Assembly (NCBI GenBank): GCA_963674805.2
Contig: CAXXNY010000026.1
Location: 310,001-374,000 of the forward strand
Length of the DNA: 64,000 bases
Reading direction: 5' to 3'
Source of the DNA: CALMFG01 sp963674805
GTDB lineage: Bacteria; Bacillota; Clostridia; Christensenellales; CALMFG01
The translations under genes and the position numbers were made by a program. Each line of letters begins with the position of its first letter. Within the stretch, counting starts at the first letter, position 1. The notes below the pieces were generated by a model, which was not told where the DNA came from, searched no databases, and saw only the letters and a program-made list of their open reading frames with translations. This document shows positions 1-8,532 of this stretch, in pieces.

Positions 1-226
1 AGCCTTCTTCATCCGAAAGCACAGCCGGTGTCGGCGGAACGTCCAATACCGCATCATCGGACGGCAGTTTGGTAATCACCGCCATCCGTTCCTGCGACTG
101 AATAATCAGTACGCCTCCTGCCAAAACCAGTGGAATCAGCAGCAGTAAGAACAGATATCTGCGTTTAAAGCGCGAATGCTTAATTTTGTAATACTGCGGT
201 TTTTGGGGTTTATACTGCTTTCCCAT
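1..226 (-). CDS. partial single-pass membrane protein, function unknown
   Basis: The first 75 residues of a leftward gene that runs off the left edge. The start is the ATG read from 226 downward. The protein begins with a basic, glutamine/tyrosine-rich cytoplasmic tail (MGKQYKPQKPQYYKIK), followed by a membrane helix at about residues 25-42 (LFLLLLIPLVLAGGVLII) and an acidic, proline-containing extracytoplasmic stretch. This is an N-in, C-out topology. The visible part has no catalytic motif, so it could be the anchor of a cell-wall enzyme, an LCP protein or an unrelated protein. It is divergent from the ExbB-like operon, with about 210 bases between them. No function is assigned. Confidence 0.6.
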   Translation of the reverse strand, partial: MGKQYKPQKPQYYKIKHSRFKRRYLFLLLLIPLVLAGGVLIIQSQERMAVITKLPSDDAVLDVPPTPAVLSDEEG

Positions 227-379
227 CTATTGTTTTTATACCTTCTTTGTTCTTTTTTGCTTCATAAGATTATATATTTATTACGGATATATTACAAGCA
301 ATAGCGCCGGAGTATTCACATAAACGTTACGAATGAGCATTTCCGCTGTTTTTAATTATTTTGCTTCGCTATCCGTTTG

Positions 380-407
380 TTGATTAGCGCATTATTTCTG
401 TTATAAT
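380..407 (+). promoter_or_regulatory. sigma-A-type promoter of the ExbB/ExbD-like operon
   Basis: A -35 TTGATT (380-385), a 16-base spacer and a perfect -10 TATAAT (402-407). Transcription should begin near 414. This excludes the in-frame ATG at 409 as a start and supports the ATG at 439. Confidence 0.75.
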
Positions 408-438
408 AATGGTATTCATTACATTTAAAGGAGCCGGT

Positions 439-951
439 ATGACAATTATTACCGCATTAGGCAAAGGGCTCGCCGGATATGACATCATCGTTGTCGCTTT
501 AATCATCATCAATGTGCTGTTTATCGCATTGCGTTTAAATAAAATATCCAAATCGCTCGACCAGCAGTTAAGAAAAGTGGTGTATCTGCCGGTACAGCAT
601 GCGCTGAAAAGCCTTGCGTCAAATGATCCGAAAAAAGTGGATCTGCATCAGCTCCGGCATATGCGCGAAACCGAAGACAAGCTCTATCATTCTTTTGTCT
701 CAATCACCAACATTCTGCCCCTGCTCGGCATATTGGGTACGGTAATTGCGTTGATCCGGATTGACAATTTCACCGCCGACACCGTGAGTACCAGCTTCCT
801 GGCCGCGCTGACTTCGACTTTTTGGGGATTGGTCGGCGCAACCATATGCAAGGCGATGGAAGGCGGTATCGTTTCTAGGGTGGAAGCCAACCGAGACAAC
901 CTGAACATCCTGATCGAATCTGTATTAAAAGAAAGCGGCGCACAGAAATGA
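439..951 (+). CDS. MotA/TolQ/ExbB-family proton-channel protein
   Basis: A 170-residue membrane protein. The ATG at 439 is chosen because AAAGGAG lies 5 bases upstream and because the alternative ATG at 409 overlaps the promoter -10. Three membrane helices are visible: about 14-34, 84-104 and 113-133. The last two hold the family signature (LPLLGILGTVIALI, then ALTSTFWGLVGAT), with the small/polar residues that line the proton path. The family forms inner-membrane pentamers that use proton flow to drive an ExbD/TolR/MotB partner. The next gene, overlapping by four bases (ATGA), is that partner. What the motor drives in a Gram-positive cell is not shown by the sequence. The fold call is strong; the role is open. 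Confidence 0.85.
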   Translation: MTIITALGKGLAGYDIIVVALIIINVLFIALRLNKISKSLDQQLRKVVYLPVQHALKSLASNDPKKVDLHQLRHMRETEDKLYHSFVSITNILPLLGILGTVIALIRIDNFTADTVSTSFLAALTSTFWGLVGATICKAMEGGIVSRVEANRDNLNILIESVLKESGAQK

Positions 952-1685
952 AGAGACGGTCGCATATTGATTTAACCCCGCTTTTGGATGTCATTCTGCT
1001 GATGGTGTTCGGGTTTATGTTTATTTTAACGTCCACCACCTCCGCTTTGGACCAAAGCCGTTCAGAAAACGAAAGGATTGCCGATGAGAACGCCGCGCTG
1101 GTTGAGACACTGACCGATGAAAACGCCACGCTTTCATCCGAAAACGCTGCGCTGGCTGGCGCAATCGAGAACCAAGGTGCGGACATTGAAAAGCTGAATC
1201 AGGCGGTTTCGCAGTATTTTCATATCGACCGGCAGGCCTTGGAGAGCGCACTCAGCAAACAGGATGCCGCCGACGCCGGACGTTATTTGGACCATTATGC
1301 CGATGAAAACAATGTAGCGTATGAGATGGTGCTTTATGACCTGCTAAAAGCGGAGTTTTACTTTGTTGAGGTCGTTTTAAGCGGTGAAACCAACCAAATT
1401 TTTATTAACGGCAATGCAACTCCGGTTGCCATCGCCAGCGAAGATGCTTATAATCCGGATAAACGGGATGATCTTATCACCGATGTCAAGCGTGAGATTT
1501 CATCAGTGATTGACGCCAGGCCGGGAGGTTCGGCAATGGTGTTTGTCACCCTGTCAACGGATAATGTACAAGTCTATCATTACGCGTGGGATGCTGCATG
1601 GGATGCGATTACCGCGCTTCAGGAAAAATACGGCGCAAAAGACTATTACTGCGCCGAAATATTTATTATGCGGGAGGAACAATAA
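948..1685 (+). CDS. ExbD/TolR-like protein with coiled-coil extracytoplasmic domain
   Basis: A 245-residue protein translationally coupled to the ExbB-like gene (ATGA overlap). The N-terminus RRSHIDLTPLLDVILLMVF matches the ExbD/TolR pattern: a short cytoplasmic lead, then a membrane helix (about 9-30) with the conserved Asp of the proton path, in PLLDV. After the helix comes a coiled-coil-like stretch (about 37-85, repeated DENA/SENAAL heptads), longer than in ordinary ExbD. The C-terminal domain (about 135-245) looks like an alpha/beta ExbD-type periplasmic fold. The extra coiled coil suggests reach across a thick wall or pairing with the third gene. Assignment rests on the N-terminal motif and the operon. 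Confidence 0.75.
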   Translation: MKRRSHIDLTPLLDVILLMVFGFMFILTSTTSALDQSRSENERIADENAALVETLTDENATLSSENAALAGAIENQGADIEKLNQAVSQYFHIDRQALESALSKQDAADAGRYLDHYADENNVAYEMVLYDLLKAEFYFVEVVLSGETNQIFINGNATPVAIASEDAYNPDKRDDLITDVKREISSVIDARPGGSAMVFVTLSTDNVQVYHYAWDAAWDAITALQEKYGAKDYYCAEIFIMREEQ

Positions 1686-2084
1686 ATGAGTCGTAATCAA
1701 AAGCACAAACGTCCGGTTCGCAACTTCTTTTTGGGTTTAATCGCCCTTGTCCTGATCTTCTTTTCCGCGCTGTTCGGCGGTTTCTTTCCCGGGCTGAATG
1801 ACTTAAGGGATAATTTTCTCGAACGGCAGGCCTACTCCGACACCGTTGATACCGAATCCGGCGCCGTAATCCCGACCACTGAAAACGAAATTTTAATCGA
1901 GGAAGACACCATCTATTATATGGGTGAGGCTGTCACCGAGGACGCACTTTTTGAAATGTTGGACAGCGTTAACAGCGACACCGTGACATTGATTGACCAT
2001 TTTGCCACTCAGCGGACGTGGGAACGCGTTTATACTATGGCTGAGGATAAAGGATTCGCCATACGCGAAGAAATCTCAAGATGA
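1686..2084 (+). CDS. single-pass membrane protein with ExbD-like extracytoplasmic domain
   Basis: A 132-residue protein beginning right after the ExbD-like stop codon, with GGAGG just upstream. It has a basic N-terminus, one membrane helix (about 13-35) and an extracytoplasmic part. The segment at about 68-130 (EILIEEDTIYYMGEAVTEDA, then a valine/isoleucine strand and an R/Y-containing helix) has the order seen in ExbD C-terminal domains: strand, 'G.pv', helix, strand 'V.L..', helix. It lacks the ExbD membrane-helix Asp. By inference it is a non-channel partner carrying an ExbD-type domain. No match to a named family was recognised. An intrinsic terminator follows immediately, closing the operon. 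Confidence 0.65.
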   Translation: MSRNQKHKRPVRNFFLGLIALVLIFFSALFGGFFPGLNDLRDNFLERQAYSDTVDTESGAVIPTTENEILIEEDTIYYMGEAVTEDALFEMLDSVNSDTVTLIDHFATQRTWERVYTMAEDKGFAIREEISR

Positions 2085-2089
2085 CCATC

Positions 2090-2112
2090 AGCCGCCGCGC
2101 GCGGCTTTTTTT
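2090..2112 (+). terminator. terminator of the ExbB/ExbD-like operon
   Basis: A stem AGCCGC/GCGGCT with a 5-base loop and a following run of seven T. It begins six bases after the last stop codon. Confidence 0.85.
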
Positions 2113-2118
2113 AACGGA

Positions 2119-2147
2119 TTGACACATAAATTAAATATTGTTAGAAT
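2119..2147 (+). promoter_or_regulatory. promoter of the degV-family gene
   Basis: A perfect -35 TTGACA (2119-2124), a 17-base spacer and TAGAAT (2142-2147), directly after the preceding terminator. The predicted leader is about 90 bases. Confidence 0.8.
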
Positions 2148-2240
2148 GACTAACGAAGTGCTAATACTTCTGAAATTATTCATTATTTTTTGTAGGCATT
2201 ACCGCCTATGCCGTTATGGCAGAAAGGAAGGTAAGACATT

Positions 2241-3083
2241 ATGGCGATTCGTATTGTTACGGATACGACATGTGATATGCCAGATGCTTATGCAAAGGCG
2301 CATCATGTCACCATCGTTCCGCTGAAAGTCATCTTTGGGGAGCACGAGTATGTCGAGGGTGTGGACATCAGTAAGGATGAGTTTTATCAAAAGCTGTCCG
2401 AATCCGAAGATCTCCCGTCCACCGCACAGGTGAACCCGGAAGAGTTCGTCAAGGTATTTAAAGAGATATTGGACGCGGGTGACGAAATCATCGGAGTGTT
2501 CATCGGCTCAAAACTCAGCGGCACATACCAGTCGGCATTTATTGCCCAGACACAGCTGAAGACCGATAAGATCAGCCTGATTGACACCGAGACCGTCGCG
2601 ATTGCGGCGCTTCAGATTGTAATGACAGCGGTTGATTTAATCGAAGACGGCCACGACCGCACAAACGTCGTGAGCAGGCTGGAAGCAATGAAGCGGCACA
2701 GCCGGCTTTATTTCATTATTGATACGCTGAGATATCTGAAAAAAGGCGGACGCATTAAAGCCTCTGCCGCTGCCATCGGCGAACTTTTGCATGTCAAACC
2801 GATTTTAACGATCGCTGACGGGCTTGTAGATTCCGCATCCAAGGCCCGCGGGCAAAAAAAAGCGTTTGCTGAAATTGCCCATCTGATTGCGCACACACAC
2901 CAGACACTGAACGGAAAACGCATTATTTTAGGGCATACCAACGCGAAAGAAAACCTGAAAGTGTTCCGCGAGTGGCTGGAAGCGCATTACTCACCAAAAG
3001 AGATTGTTGAAACAGATATCGGCCCTGTGGTTGGTACACACGCCGGCCCGGGTGCGGTAGCGGTCGCGTTTATCGAAGAATAA
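2241..3083 (+). CDS. DegV-family fatty-acid-binding protein
   Basis: A 280-residue protein. The ATG at 2241 has GAAAGGAAGG 9-10 bases upstream. The start (IRIVTDTTCDMP) is the DegV N-terminal signature, and the middle holds the usual 'S.klSGTYQSA' loop and the 'DTLRYLKKGGRI' helix. DegV/FakB proteins bind a single fatty acid and present it to FakA for phosphorylation, feeding exogenous fatty acids into phospholipid synthesis. No fakA is seen here, so this may be one of several paralogues. The gene is monocistronic, with its own promoter and a shared terminator. Confidence 0.9.
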   Translation: MAIRIVTDTTCDMPDAYAKAHHVTIVPLKVIFGEHEYVEGVDISKDEFYQKLSESEDLPSTAQVNPEEFVKVFKEILDAGDEIIGVFIGSKLSGTYQSAFIAQTQLKTDKISLIDTETVAIAALQIVMTAVDLIEDGHDRTNVVSRLEAMKRHSRLYFIIDTLRYLKKGGRIKASAAAIGELLHVKPILTIADGLVDSASKARGQKKAFAEIAHLIAHTHQTLNGKRIILGHTNAKENLKVFREWLEAHYSPKEIVETDIGPVVGTHAGPGAVAVAFIEE

Positions 3084-3116
3084 AAAACGGTGTAGTTAAG
3101 GCTCCGTTAAGGTTAA

Positions 3117-3154
3117 AAAACCTCCTGCAGATTTTGCAGGAGGTTTTATTTTTT
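3117..3154. terminator. bidirectional terminator between degV and the lipoprotein operon
   Basis: A perfect 11-base stem AACCTCCTGCA/TGCAGGAGGTT with a 4-base loop, flanked by A-rich and T-rich tracts on opposite sides. It can stop both the rightward degV transcript and the leftward operon. Confidence 0.85.
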
Positions 3155-4931
3155 ATGATAACGTATAGGTATAGGTTGTATAATGATAATGCCCGTCGTC
3201 GCCAAGATAATAATCAATCAGGTAACAATCCGCGCTGTCCTGAGACAGGAAGAACGTTCCAGTCGCCATCTGGGTCAGTGTGGTAATCTCTCCTGAGCTT
3301 AAATCATATGATTCCAGCGCATACAAGAACCGGTATGTGTAATCACTCTGTGTCCCGTCGGAATATACCACCGTATTGGACGAAGGCAGAAACGCGAACG
3401 ATTCGACGATGCCGCCGTCAACAATCACGGTTTCGCTCCGGTCAGCAAATGAATAAATTTTCAGATTCACATACGCCTGTTCTTCGCCGTAATCATTATA
3501 TTCCGTTACCGCCATACCTGATCCGTCCGGCGCAATCTTAAAATCAACACCTTCGGTTAAAAAGGTCTTTTCACCGGTTATTTTATCGATGCGGTAAATA
3601 ATCCCGTGCTCACCCGCAAAGTTGTCTGCGTAGATTACCGCACCGTTAAAGTCGGCGATTTTACCTTCGCTGCTGACATCTTCGGATATTATCTGTACAT
3701 CAAGCGCACCTTCAATAAACGCACATCTCACCAACCGGAGCGATTCATCTCCGGTCACGGCATAAAGGGCATGTCCGTCCTCGGCCCATGCAAAACTTGC
3801 CGTGATGTTGCCGATTCCTTCCTCGCCGAGATTATATAAATAGCCCGTTTCCTGATCAAATACATACAACACCCTGCTGCCCACTGTGACGTCAATAAAC
3901 GCAATATAGCGGCCGTCAGACGAGAATGCCGCAACCTGGATGGATGTGAACGGAGGCAGATTCAGCTGTGTCTTCTTATCGCCGTTTGTGAGCAGCCACA
4001 AAGATTCTCCGTCAATCGCAGGCTCGCCCGCATCAGGTGTATATGGTTTGATGAATAAAATCGTCTGGCCGTTCTCTGCGGCATACCTTCCGTTTTCAAA
4101 CAACAGCGGCAGCACAGTTGCCACGTCATTTTGCATCACCATCTTTTTATCCGCCGGGACAAACTGGTCGATGTCAAGATTAATCACCGGCAGCGCTTCA
4201 CCCGCCAGTGTCATGGTATACGGCGTTTTTGAGATCGGCGACGTTTGAATCAGCGCATTCAGCTGCGCCAGTTTTGCATCCGCTTCCTGCGCGGTTTTAT
4301 AAGGCTGTGATATCATCGCAATGTTCTGGCGGTCGGCGCAAAGCACCGGCGTCAGCCCGAACTCATCCGAAAATGCGCCTTCAAGGTATTCGTCAAACGC
4401 ATTCAGCATAACAAAATGATTGTTCTCCGGCTCCGATTTATCGGTTTCGAGAATAATCCTTATCTTTCCGTCACCTTCGTCCACACGGAACTTCACGCGC
4501 GCATTGAGCTGAAAATAAACCGTAATATAGTCCTGGTTCGCAATCCGCTCCCTGAACACACCGGCCACGTGCTCATCCAGCGCCCATGACGATTTTTCAA
4601 TATAATCAACATAATCAATGCCGTAAAGCCGCACCGCAAGCCGGTAAGGTTCGTCCAGCAAAGAAACTTCATATTTCGGCAGATCCGTTACGATTGCCTC
4701 AGACTGGGTTTCCTCGCGGCTGCCATAGATGATATGCAGGGCGATTTCCGTCTGGTTCTGGAAGTAGGATATGTCAATATCCTTGATATTCATGCCCTGC
4801 TCCGGCGCAATCACCCCGCCGGATGCCTGGTCATTGATATCATAAAAGGTCTCTTCCCCTGCTCCCTGGCACGAAACCAGCGCCAGACTCATAACTACAA
4901 TATAAAAAATCAGTATTGCTCTTTTTTTCAA
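3153..4931 (-). CDS. large lipoprotein with C-terminal beta-propeller-like region
   Basis: A 592-residue protein, last gene of the galU-ahcY-mtaD operon. The start is TTG (4931-4929) with GGAGAT 7 bases upstream. A signal peptide ends in the lipobox LVSC, so Cys21 is the predicted lipidated residue. The region at about 45-165 is beta-strand rich and resembles AMIN-type wall-binding domains. Next comes a short SPOR-like helix/strand segment (about 200-250). From about 310 onward, repeats of the TolB/WD40-like type occur, such as 'aFSSDGRYIAFID' and 'FAWAEDGHALYAV'. No enzyme motif is seen. A cell-envelope scaffold or sensor role is an inference. Confidence 0.7.
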   Translation of the reverse strand: MKKRAILIFYIVVMSLALVSCQGAGEETFYDINDQASGGVIAPEQGMNIKDIDISYFQNQTEIALHIIYGSREETQSEAIVTDLPKYEVSLLDEPYRLAVRLYGIDYVDYIEKSSWALDEHVAGVFRERIANQDYITVYFQLNARVKFRVDEGDGKIRIILETDKSEPENNHFVMLNAFDEYLEGAFSDEFGLTPVLCADRQNIAMISQPYKTAQEADAKLAQLNALIQTSPISKTPYTMTLAGEALPVINLDIDQFVPADKKMVMQNDVATVLPLLFENGRYAAENGQTILFIKPYTPDAGEPAIDGESLWLLTNGDKKTQLNLPPFTSIQVAAFSSDGRYIAFIDVTVGSRVLYVFDQETGYLYNLGEEGIGNITASFAWAEDGHALYAVTGDESLRLVRCAFIEGALDVQIISEDVSSEGKIADFNGAVIYADNFAGEHGIIYRIDKITGEKTFLTEGVDFKIAPDGSGMAVTEYNDYGEEQAYVNLKIYSFADRSETVIVDGGIVESFAFLPSSNTVVYSDGTQSDYTYRFLYALESYDLSSGEITTLTQMATGTFFLSQDSADCYLIDYYLGDDGHYHYTTYTYTLS

Positions 4932-4942
4932 TGTATTATCTC

Positions 4943-6229
4943 CTAGATACAGATTTCATCCGCAAACGCCTGTACGCGGCGGATGACCTCTTCTTCGTCC
5001 GCAAATCCGATTTCACCGTTCCGATATATCATTTCGCCGCCGACCATGGTCATGGCGACATCGCGTCCGTTGCCGCTGTTGATAACACAGGATACCGGAT
5101 CGTTTTGGGGCTGGAATGCGATACCTGAAGTGTCAATCATGATGATATCCGCCTGGTATCCGGCTTTTAACCGGCCGATCTTATCCGCCATCCCCAGCGC
5201 CGCCGCGCCGCCCGCGGTCGCCATTTTTAAGGCTTGCATATTGCTGATGGCTGATGCGTCCAGAAGCGTTCCCTTTTGGAGCAGCGCCGCCAGCATGGTT
5301 TCTTCCAGCATGTCCAGATTGTTATTGGACGATGAGCCGTCCGTTCCGATGGCGATGTTCACGCCCCTGTCCGCCATTTTTTTTAGAGGTGCAATGCCGC
5401 TCCCCAATTTTAAGTTGCTTTGCGGGCAGGACAGCACTGAAATGTTTTTTTCGGCCATGATCGCGATATCATCATCGCTGACATGCACACAGTGCGCCGC
5501 TGCAACCGGAACCTGTGTCAATCCTAATTTGTCAATCAGCTGGATAGGCGTCATCCCGTTTCGTTCAATCGCCTGTTCGTGCTCTTCTCTGGTCTCAGAA
5601 ACATGGATATGTATCCCGGTTCCATACTGATGCGCAAGCGCCAGTGCCTGGCTCAGCGCATCGGCTGAACATGTATATTCGGCATGTGCGCTGACCATTG
5701 CGTCGACGCGTCCTATGTTCCTGTATCGCTTTAAGACGTCTTCCGCATCTTTCATCCGGTAATCCAGATTGCCGTCGGCATCCAATACCGCGCGTGCGAA
5801 TACACCGCGGTGGCCGCTCTGACTGACCGCTTTATAGACCGCGTCATAAAACATATACATATCCAAAAAACAGGTGGTGCCTGTCTTTGCCATCTCAATC
5901 AATCCCAGCATGGACGACCAATATACCATCTCATCGGTCAGCTTGTCCTCAGCCGGCCAGATTTTATCCGTCAGCCATTGCTGAAGCGGCAGACCTTCGC
6001 CGTAACCCTTAAAAATTGTCATGGGCAGATGGGTATGCGCGTTGACCAGCCCCGGCATGATGATATTGCCTTTGGCGTCAATCACTTTTTCCGCCTTTGC
6101 TTCCAATCCGTCATTCTGGAGCCCGACATAAGTGATTTGGTCGTCTTCAATAAAAAGACAGCCGTCTTTAATGACTGCGTCTTTTTCATCCATTGTCAGT
6201 ACAATAGCATGCTTAATCCATGTTTTCAT
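4943..6229 (-). CDS. mtaD: S-adenosylhomocysteine/5'-methylthioadenosine deaminase (amidohydrolase)
   Basis: About 428 residues. The ATG at 6229 (MKTWIKHA) is preferred over one nine codons upstream because AAGGA sits 7 bases before it and the longer form would overlap ahcY. Amidohydrolase-superfamily metal ligands are visible: NAHTHLPM, then HIHVSETREE, AAHCVHVS and IGTDGSSSNNN. The family deaminates SAH to S-inosylhomocysteine, and MTA or adenosine to the inosine forms. The neighbour ahcY acts on the same metabolite, so the operon is a methyl-cycle detoxification unit. Which substrate is preferred cannot be read from the sequence. The stop is 11 bases before the lipoprotein start. Confidence 0.88.
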   Translation of the reverse strand: MKTWIKHAIVLTMDEKDAVIKDGCLFIEDDQITYVGLQNDGLEAKAEKVIDAKGNIIMPGLVNAHTHLPMTIFKGYGEGLPLQQWLTDKIWPAEDKLTDEMVYWSSMLGLIEMAKTGTTCFLDMYMFYDAVYKAVSQSGHRGVFARAVLDADGNLDYRMKDAEDVLKRYRNIGRVDAMVSAHAEYTCSADALSQALALAHQYGTGIHIHVSETREEHEQAIERNGMTPIQLIDKLGLTQVPVAAAHCVHVSDDDIAIMAEKNISVLSCPQSNLKLGSGIAPLKKMADRGVNIAIGTDGSSSNNNLDMLEETMLAALLQKGTLLDASAISNMQALKMATAGGAAALGMADKIGRLKAGYQADIIMIDTSGIAFQPQNDPVSCVINSGNGRDVAMTMVGGEMIYRNGEIGFADEEEVIRRVQAFADEICI

Positions 6230-6242
6230 CCGGTTGTCCTTA

Positions 6243-7481
6243 TTATCCCATTGCATTCAGATATGCTGCCTGTTCTTCGGTCAGCTTATCAATGGTTTTA
6301 CCCATGGCTTTCAATTTACGTTCCGCTACCATATAGTCAATCTCATACGGCACGTCAATCACATCGTTCGGCAGTTCTTTATGGTGTTCCATTACATATT
6401 TGAGGCTCAGCGCCTGCAGCGCAAAGCTTAAATCCATAATTTCAGCCGGATGCCCGTCCGCCGCCACGAGATTGACCAGGCGCCCTTCACCAATGAGATT
6501 TAATATACGGCCGTCTTTCTGTACATATCCGGTGATGCCTTTACGCATCGGTCTGGCTTCAACCGATACGTTCTCAAGCGCTTCAACACTCACTTCAACG
6601 TTGAAGTGCCCGGCATTCGCCAAAAGCGCCCCGTCCTTCATCACATTGAAGTGGCGTTCGGTAATGACGTCTTTGCATCCCGTTGCCGTGATAAAGATAT
6701 CGCCGATCAGCGCCGCATCATCCATGGTCATGACATCGTATCCGTCCATCGCGGCTTCCATCGCTTTAATCGCATTCACTTCGGTCACGATGACCCGTGC
6801 GCCCAGCCCGTCCGCTTTGGCAGCGATTCCGCGCGAGCACCAGCCGTATCCGCCGACCACGACGCACTTTCCGGCAATCACCAGATTCGTCGCCCGCATC
6901 ACGCCGTCCCATGCCGACTGTCCGGTGCCGTAGCGGTTGTCAAACAAGGATTTACAGTTCGCGTCATTCACCGACATCATCGGATATTTCAGCTTGCCTG
7001 CCTTCGCGCGCGCCCTTAGACGGATAACGCCTGTAGTGGTTTCTTCCGCACCGCCCATAATCCGGGACGCCTTTTTATCGTTATTGTGAATCAGCGTGGT
7101 TAAATCCCCGCCGTCATCCAACACCAAATCAATATCCTGCGCAATCGCCTGCTCAATATAAGCGTCGTATTCTTCCTGCGTGCAGCCGTGCGTAGCAAAA
7201 ACTTCGATGCCGCTGTGTGCCAGCGACGCCGCCACATCATCCTGCGTGGAAAGCGGATTTGATCCCGTCACATACATTTCCGCACCGCCTGCTCTCAGCA
7301 CTTTGGCCAGATAAGCGGTTTTGGCTTCAAGGTGAATGGACATTGCAATCTTTTTGCCTTTAAACGGCTGTGATGCTTCAAACTCATGTGCAATGCTGTT
7401 TAATACCGGCATATACCGTTTGACCCATTCAATCTTTAAATCGCCGTCAGGATATAAGTTGATATCTTTAATCGTGCTCAT
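6243..7481 (-). CDS. ahcY: adenosylhomocysteinase (SAH hydrolase)
   Basis: A 412-residue enzyme that splits S-adenosylhomocysteine into adenosine and homocysteine with bound NAD. Recognisable blocks are EAKTAYLAKVL near residue 53, the substrate-site 'DDGGDLTTL', 'GTGQSAWDG' and the nucleotide-binding GYGWCSRGIA. At 412 residues it is the short form lacking the roughly 40-residue insertion of many bacterial and animal enzymes. The start overlaps the galU stop by four bases (ATGA), which indicates translational coupling. The dinucleotide motif reads GYGWCSRG where the classic form has GYGDVGKG; this variant is known in short-form enzymes. Confidence 0.95.
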   Translation of the reverse strand: MSTIKDINLYPDGDLKIEWVKRYMPVLNSIAHEFEASQPFKGKKIAMSIHLEAKTAYLAKVLRAGGAEMYVTGSNPLSTQDDVAASLAHSGIEVFATHGCTQEEYDAYIEQAIAQDIDLVLDDGGDLTTLIHNNDKKASRIMGGAEETTTGVIRLRARAKAGKLKYPMMSVNDANCKSLFDNRYGTGQSAWDGVMRATNLVIAGKCVVVGGYGWCSRGIAAKADGLGARVIVTEVNAIKAMEAAMDGYDVMTMDDAALIGDIFITATGCKDVITERHFNVMKDGALLANAGHFNVEVSVEALENVSVEARPMRKGITGYVQKDGRILNLIGEGRLVNLVAADGHPAEIMDLSFALQALSLKYVMEHHKELPNDVIDVPYEIDYMVAERKLKAMGKTIDKLTEEQAAYLNAMG

Positions 7482-8368
7482 TTACCGCACATACCTCTTT
7501 CATTGATCAAATTCGTTAAGTAAGCCTGCACCTCATCCCTGAGGTCTTCCCGGTCAAGTGCAAACTCTATCGTCGCCTCTAAAAACCCCATCTTGGTGCC
7601 GACATCATACCGTCTGCCTTCAAACTCGCAGGCATACATATCCTCTTCCTGTGCAAGCTGTTTTAACGCATCCGTGATTTGAATTTCCCCGCCGACCCCG
7701 GGCTGTGTGGTTTCTAGAATTTCGAATATACGCGGGGTGATAATATACCGCCCTAAAATCGCGATGTTGGACGGCGCTTTGTCGGGCGCCGGCTTTTCGA
7801 CCAGGTCCCTGACTTTGCTGACGTTCCCGTTCACTTCGCTCGGGTCTACGATACCGTATTTGGATACGTCCTTTTGCGCCACCCGCTGAACACCGAGCAC
7901 GGATTTTCCGGTTTGGTCATAGACATCAATCAGCTGTTTTAAAGCCGGTTTTTCTTTGTTGACCACCACGTCGTCCCCGAGGAGCACCGCAAACGGCTCG
8001 TTCCCGATAATGGATTTCCCGCAATGAATCGCATGCCCCAGCCCTTTGGGGCTTTTCTGGCGGATATAATAAAGCTCGACCAGATTGGCGATATCCTCGA
8101 CCATTTCATACAAGTCTTTTTTTCCGTTTTTCAGCAGTTCGTTTTCCAGTTCGTACGACCGGTCAAAATGGTCTTCGATCGCGCGCTTGCCCCGTCCGGT
8201 GATAATCAGCACCGTTTCAATGCCGGAGGCAATGGCTTCTTCAATAATATACTGAATGGTCGGTTTATCGACGATCGGCAGCATTTCCTTCGGCTGCGCC
8301 TTCGTCGCGGGAAGGAACCGTGTTCCCAGTCCCGCCGCCGGGATGATTGCTTTTGTTATTTTACTCAT
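7478..8368 (-). CDS. galU: UTP--glucose-1-phosphate uridylyltransferase
   Basis: A 296-residue nucleotidyltransferase making UDP-glucose from UTP and glucose-1-phosphate. The N-terminal GLGTRFLPATKAQPKEMLP (about 13-31) is the GalU nucleotide-binding signature. Later blocks 'GLGHAIHCGK', 'LLGDDVV' and 'VGGEIQITDAL' are also typical. It is the first gene of the leftward operon galU-ahcY-mtaD-lipoprotein. A TATAAT-like -10 lies about 35 bases upstream on this strand, with only a weak -35. UDP-glucose made here could feed the polysaccharide locus at 49-57 kb, but that is inference. Confidence 0.93.
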   Translation of the reverse strand: MSKITKAIIPAAGLGTRFLPATKAQPKEMLPIVDKPTIQYIIEEAIASGIETVLIITGRGKRAIEDHFDRSYELENELLKNGKKDLYEMVEDIANLVELYYIRQKSPKGLGHAIHCGKSIIGNEPFAVLLGDDVVVNKEKPALKQLIDVYDQTGKSVLGVQRVAQKDVSKYGIVDPSEVNGNVSKVRDLVEKPAPDKAPSNIAILGRYIITPRIFEILETTQPGVGGEIQITDALKQLAQEEDMYACEFEGRRYDVGTKMGFLEATIEFALDREDLRDEVQAYLTNLINERGMCGK

Positions 8369-8476
8369 ATTACTGTTTGGCCTCTGCTTTCTCTTTATCT
8401 TTTTTCCTTTATTATACTATATGATGCGCTGTTTTTAATACCCAAACATATTTTTTTATTTTTTTTCAAAAAACCC

Positions 8477-8505
8477 TTTACAAAACGTTTGTTTGCCTTT
8501 ATAAT
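8477..8505 (+). promoter_or_regulatory. promoter of the dinB transcript
   Basis: TTTACA (8477-8482), a 17-base spacer and a perfect TATAAT (8500-8505). It implies a leader of about 145 bases before dinB. Confidence 0.8.
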
Positions 8506-8507
8506 AA

Positions 8508-8528
8508 GTTCATACGAACAATCATTCT
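8508..8528 (+). promoter_or_regulatory. possible SOS-type operator at the dinB transcription start
   Basis: The stretch contains GTTC-ATAC-GAAC (8508-8519), a perfect palindrome. Overlapping it is CGAACAATCATTC, a degenerate version of the Firmicutes LexA box (GAAC-N4-GTTC). Position at the start site of a Y-family polymerase gene fits LexA control. The match is imperfect, so this is only a candidate. Confidence 0.35.
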
Positions 8529-8532
8529 TTAG

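Noticed and set aside
409..438. Earlier ATG as start of the ExbB-like gene
   Set aside because: It overlaps the promoter -10, and AAAGGAG fits the ATG at 439.
439..2084. Zorya phage-defence system (ZorA/ZorB)
   Set aside because: There is no ZorB peptidoglycan-binding domain and no helicase or nuclease genes follow; only the channel family is shared.
4983..5630. A 215-codon frame opposite mtaD
   Set aside because: It is the antisense shadow of a gene with all amidohydrolase motifs.
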